A stretch of DNA of 64,000 bases from Paracoccaceae bacterium (GTDB lineage: Bacteria > Pseudomonadota > Alphaproteobacteria > Rhodobacterales > Rhodobacteraceae): positions 1 to 64,000 of the forward strand of contig JAFIEF010000001.1 in NCBI GenBank assembly GCA_020832655.1, written 5' to 3'. A program made the position numbers and the translations under genes. Below the pieces are notes generated by a model. The model had not been told where the DNA came from. It saw nothing but the letters and a program-made list of their open reading frames with translations, and did no database searches. Every line of letters starts with the position of its first letter. Position 1 is the first letter of the stretch. Positions 60,674 to 64,000 of the stretch are shown piece by piece.

Positions 60674-62141
60674 TGCCCTGTTGCCACGGCTTGACCAGAT
60701 TGCTGAAGCGGGTGAAGCGGCCTTCAAAGGCCAGTTCGACCGTGCCGATGGGGCCGTGGCGCTGCTTGCCGATGATCACCTCGGCCTTGCCATGCACCGA
60801 TTCCATCACTTCCTGCCATTTGGCCATCGCGTCCAGATCGTGATCAGAGGGCTTTTCGCGTTCGCGGTAATATTCTTCGCGGAAGACGAACATCACCACA
60901 TCGGCATCCTGCTCGATCGAGCCTGATTCGCGCAGATCCGACAGTTGCGGGCGCTTGTCGTCGCGGCTTTCGACCTGGCGCGACAGCTGCGACAGCGCGA
61001 TGACAGGGATGTTGAGTTCCTTGGCAATCGCCTTCAGCCCCTGGGTGATGTCCGACACTTCCTGCACCCGGCTTTCCTTGGACGCGCCGCGCAGAAGTTG
61101 CAGATAGTCCACCATCAGCACATCCAGCCCATGTGTGCGTTTCAGCCGCCGCGCGCGCGCCGCAACCTGGCTGATCGGCAGGGCGGGCGTGTCGTCGATA
61201 TAAAGCGGGCAGGATTCCAGCGCCTTGGCGGCCTCGACAAAGCGGCGGAATTCCTCTTCGGTCATGTCGCCGCGCCGGATCTGTTCGCTGGGCACTTCGG
61301 CGGCTTCCGACAGGATACGCGCGGCCAGTTGCTCGGCGCTCATCTCCAGGCTGAAAAAGCCCACCACGCCGCCATCCACCGCGCCTTCGGTGCCATCATG
61401 CCTTTGGCCACGCTTGAAGGATTTGGCGATATTGAAGGCGACATTGGTCGCAAGCGAGGTCTTGCCCATCGAAGGCCGCCCCGCAAGGATGATCAGATCC
61501 GACGGGTGCAGCCCGCCCAGCTTCTTGTCCAGATCCATCAGCCCGGTGGAAATACCCGCCAGCCCGCCATCGCGCTGATAGGCGGCATTGGCCATGTTGA
61601 CGGCATCGGTCACGGCCTTCAGGAAGCTTTGAAAGCCGCGCTCTGCCACGCCCTGTTCGGCCAGCTTGTAAAGGCGCTGCTCGGCCTCGACGATCTGTTC
61701 GCGGGGTTCCGAGGCCACATCCATCTGGCCTGCGCGCGAGGCAATATCCTGCCCCAGCCGAATCAGGTCGCGCCGCACCGCCAGTTCATAGATCATCTGT
61801 GCGTAATCGCGCGCGGCATAGGCAGAGATCGCCGCTGCCGCCAGCCGCGCCAGATAGGACGGCCCGCCCAGTTCCTTAAGCCCTTCATCATCTTCCATGA
61901 AGGCCTTGATCGTCACCGGGCTGGCAAGGGCGTTTTTCTGGATGCGGGTGCTGGCAATTTCGAAGATGCGCTGATGCACCGGATCATAGAAATGTTCGGG
62001 CTTCACCAGCGAGGAGATGCGGTCATAAATATCGTTATTGACCAGAATCGCGCCCAGAAGCTGCTGTTCGGCCTCGATATTATGGGGCATCGCCGCTGCC
62101 GCGTCCGACTCGCCCGCACGGATTGCCGTGATTTCATTCAT
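60660..62141 (-). CDS. dnaB: Replicative DNA helicase DnaB
   Basis: 493 residues. The N-terminal domain (PHNIEAEQQLLGAILVNND) is followed by the RecA-like helicase: Walker A ILAGRPSMGKTSLATNVAFN, Walker B LDVLMVDYLQLLRGASKESR, and SQLSRQVESRDDKRPQLSDL with the arginine finger region. It unwinds DNA at replication forks. The promoter lies in the 228-base region before hisS, which also holds the divergent hisS promoter; I see no further features there. Confidence 0.96.
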   Translation of the reverse strand: MNEITAIRAGESDAAAAMPHNIEAEQQLLGAILVNNDIYDRISSLVKPEHFYDPVHQRIFEIASTRIQKNALASPVTIKAFMEDDEGLKELGGPSYLARLAAAAISAYAARDYAQMIYELAVRRDLIRLGQDIASRAGQMDVASEPREQIVEAEQRLYKLAEQGVAERGFQSFLKAVTDAVNMANAAYQRDGGLAGISTGLMDLDKKLGGLHPSDLIILAGRPSMGKTSLATNVAFNIAKSFKRGQRHDGTEGAVDGGVVGFFSLEMSAEQLAARILSEAAEVPSEQIRRGDMTEEEFRRFVEAAKALESCPLYIDDTPALPISQVAARARRLKRTHGLDVLMVDYLQLLRGASKESRVQEVSDITQGLKAIAKELNIPVIALSQLSRQVESRDDKRPQLSDLRESGSIEQDADVVMFVFREEYYREREKPSDHDLDAMAKWQEVMESVHGKAEVIIGKQRHGPIGTVELAFEGRFTRFSNLVKPWQQGNDGF

Positions 62142-62369
62142 GCCTGATACCGCCAGTGCCCGTGTTTCTTTGCGGTCAACCTAACAGGATTCGGGGGGTG
62201 TGCGCAAATTGTATAAGGCTGTGCATGGCTTGTGGATAACTTTATCTGGGCGGGGTCGGGGCATGGACCGCAACATGTTGGGGTGTGCTTCGGGGCGGTG
62301 ACGTGCCGCTCTTGCCCCTGTTGCGCCCTTGGGCTAAGGCCACAGCGACCCGCAGCAGGAGTGGCCGAT

Positions 62370-63989
62370 ATGGCGAAAAACAAGGGCCAGAGACGCCCCA
62401 AGGCAACCACGCCAAAGGGCTTTCGCGACTATTTCGGCGCGGAAGTCACCGCGCGCAAGGCCATGCTGGACAGGATCGCCGCCGTCTATCATCGCTACGG
62501 GTTCGACGCGCTCGAAACATCGGCTGTGGAAACGGTCGAGGCGCTGGGCAAATTCCTGCCCGATGTCGACCGCCCCAATGAGGGCGTCTTCGCCTGGGAG
62601 GAAGAGGGCGACTGGCTGGCGCTGCGCTATGACCTGACAGCCCCGCTGGCCCGCGTGGCGGCGCAATACCGCAACGACCTGCCGACGCCCTATCGGCGCT
62701 ATGCGATGGGGCCGGTCTGGCGGAACGAGAAACCCGGTCCGGGGCGGTTCCGGCAGTTCTATCAATGCGATGCGGATACGGTGGGCGCGGCCTCGGTCGC
62801 GGCAGATGCCGAGATCTGTGCGATGCTGGCGGATGCGTTGGAGGAAGTGGGCATCCCGCGCGGGGATTATGTGATCCGGGTGAACAACCGCAAGGTGCTG
62901 AACGGGGTGATGGAGGTTGCGGGGATTTTGGACCCTAGCGATCCGTCGAAGTTCGAGGCCGAGCGCGGGATCGTGCTGCGCGCGATTGACAAGCTGGATC
63001 GGCTTGGGGTTGAGGGCGTGCGTGCGCTGCTGGGCGAGGGGCGCAAGGATGAGAGCGGGGATTTCACGAAGGGGGCGGGGTTAGGCGACGCGCAGGCCAG
63101 CATTATAATGAGTTTCGTGCAAGTAAATGAAACCGCACAAAAGCAACTTGTTAGGCTTAGCCGATCAGTCCCTGAAGAAACGGGAAGTCAACTACGCGTT
63201 GCGGCATACGATAGCAACAAGCACGTCGATGCTGGATGGCGCGATGAAGTAACAAGCAAAATCTGGAACAGGCAAGTTCTAAGCGTCCTTATGGACATCT
63301 CTGGCCAGTCAGAAATTGGTGCAGAGGGAGTTAAGGAACTCGCTGAAATTGCAAACTTGCTTCATGCCCAAGACTACGGCCCCGACCGGATCATCATCGA
63401 CCCGTCTGTTGTCCGCGGTCTCGGCTACTACACCGGCCCGGTCTATGAGGCCGAACTGACCTTCGAGATCAAGGACGAAAAAGGCCGCCCGCGCCAGTTT
63501 GGCAGCGTGGCAGGCGGCGGGCGCTATGATGATCTGGTCAAGCGCTTCACGGGCCAGGCCGTGCCCGCGACCGGTGTCAGCATCGGGGTGGACCGGCTGC
63601 TGGCCGCCCTTGCCGCCAAGGGGCGGCTGGACAACTCTGCGCAGGGTCCGGTGGTGGTGACCGTGATGGATCGCACGCGCATGGCCGATTACATGCGCAT
63701 GGTGGGCGAGTTGCGCGCCGCTGGCATCCGCGCCGAGATGTATCTGGGCAACCCGAAGAATTTCGGCAACCAGCTCAAATATGCGGACAAACGCCAAAGC
63801 CCGGTGGCGATCATCCAAGGCGAGGATGAGGCCGCGCGCGAAGTGGTGCAGGTCAAAGACCTGATCCTTGGCGCGAAACTGGCGCAAGAGGCGACGCTGG
63901 AAGAATGGAAATCCCAGCCCGCGCAGGTGGAAGTGCCGCGCGCCGATCTGGTCGCAACGGTGCGCGGCATACTGGACCGGCACAAATGA
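62370..63989 (+). CDS. hisS: Histidyl-tRNA synthetase
   Basis: 539 residues, class II. Motif 1 [20 protein letters not shown]; motif 2 [20 protein letters not shown] with [11 protein letters not shown]; HisA-type [14 protein letters not shown]; motif 3 [15 protein letters not shown]; the C-terminal anticodon domain has [22 protein letters not shown] precedes the ATG at 62370. The middle (63121-63360) is 48 percent GC by hand count against 68 percent just after it, with TTA-, AAA- and AGG-type codons rare elsewhere here. The protein remains collinear. The stop overlaps the next start (ATGA). Confidence 0.95.
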   Translation: MAKNKGQRRPKATTPKGFRDYFGAEVTARKAMLDRIAAVYHRYGFDALETSAVETVEALGKFLPDVDRPNEGVFAWEEEGDWLALRYDLTAPLARVAAQYRNDLPTPYRRYAMGPVWRNEKPGPGRFRQFYQCDADTVGAASVAADAEICAMLADALEEVGIPRGDYVIRVNNRKVLNGVMEVAGILDPSDPSKFEAERGIVLRAIDKLDRLGVEGVRALLGEGRKDESGDFTKGAGLGDAQASIIMSFVQVNETAQKQLVRLSRSVPEETGSQLRVAAYDSNKHVDAGWRDEVTSKIWNRQVLSVLMDISGQSEIGAEGVKELAEIANLLHAQDYGPDRIIIDPSVVRGLGYYTGPVYEAELTFEIKDEKGRPRQFGSVAGGGRYDDLVKRFTGQAVPATGVSIGVDRLLAALAAKGRLDNSAQGPVVVTVMDRTRMADYMRMVGELRAAGIRAEMYLGNPKNFGNQLKYADKRQSPVAIIQGEDEAAREVVQVKDLILGAKLAQEATLEEWKSQPAQVEVPRADLVATVRGILDRHK

Positions 63990-64000
63990 CCCCGGCTGAC
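63986..64000 (+). CDS. First codons of the next gene (probably hisZ)
   Basis: An ATG at 63986 overlaps the hisS stop and reads MTPAD to the window edge. In Rhodobacterales hisS is usually followed by hisZ and hisG, hence the guess. Five codons cannot prove it. Confidence 0.35.

Noticed and set aside
60945-62147. 400-codon plus-strand frame opposite dnaB
   Set aside because: The same antisense effect; dnaB is complete with all helicase motifs on the minus strand.
62232-62369. Cysteine-rich in-frame stretch before hisS ([10 protein letters not shown]) as a second leader peptide
   Set aside because: It is in frame with hisS and has no stop codon, and a hisS attenuator should contain histidine codons, which are not enriched. 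I consider it a chance upstream extension.
1-64000. CRISPR arrays, rRNA genes or a replication origin
   Set aside because: I saw no regularly spaced direct repeats, no rRNA sequence, and no DnaA-box cluster beside dnaA or parAB.

Overview
The window is high-GC chromosomal DNA from an alphaproteobacterium, almost certainly of the Rhodobacterales. The evidence is the gene order (purH, heparinase-like gene and rsmB in a row; ddl-ftsQ-ftsA-ftsZ followed by lpxC, bamD and recN; yajC-secDF-ccmABCDG), the DUF1674, DUF3035 and DUF5368 families, and a Paracoccus-type sox cluster. I cannot name the genus from sequence alone.

Layout. (1) 1-2997: the end of an integrated mobile element, with a cut-off DUF932 gene and a frameshifted large serine recombinase whose 3' end lies inside an elongator tRNA-Met gene. 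(2) 3.1-18.4 kb: housekeeping genes for an FAD oxidoreductase, BI-1, a quinone oxidoreductase, hisN, lspA, purH, rsmB, an SDHAF4-like protein, dapB, rbfA and truB. (3) 18.7-29.5 kb: envelope, division and repair genes (murB, ddl, ftsQ, ftsA, ftsZ, lpxC, bamD, recN). (4) 29.6-44.1 kb: sulfur oxidation genes soxF, E, D, C, B, Z, Y, V, S, R and T, a metallo-hydrolase, an Rrf2 regulator and a sulfide:quinone oxidoreductase. soxX and soxA are absent from the places where they normally sit. (5) 44.2-55.8 kb: cysS preceded by a five-cysteine mini-ORF, then cimA, a methyltransferase, an NDUFAF6-like gene, yajC-secD-secF, an NDUFAF3-like gene and the cytochrome c maturation genes. (6) 55.8-64 kb: small accessory genes, a heat-shock hsp20 with a sigma-32-like promoter and a ROSE-like RNA thermometer, a FosA-like gene, dnaB, hisS and the first codons of the next gene.

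The genes work together in recognisable groups. The Sox, SQR and SoxF proteins would oxidise reduced sulfur in the periplasm and feed electrons to c-type cytochromes and quinone. The ccm genes would mature cytochromes such as SoxD and SoxE. FtsQ, FtsA, FtsZ, MurB, Ddl and LpxC build the septum and envelope. The most interesting observation is the mini-ORF MTRLTCIICCCICR at 44213-44257, apparently leaderless and upstream of cysS. It looks like a cysteine-sensing attenuator. Next are the sox cluster without soxAX, tandem operator-like sites upstream of soxYZ, a pair of perfect FNR-type boxes at sqr, and patches of lower GC inside both cysS and hisS.
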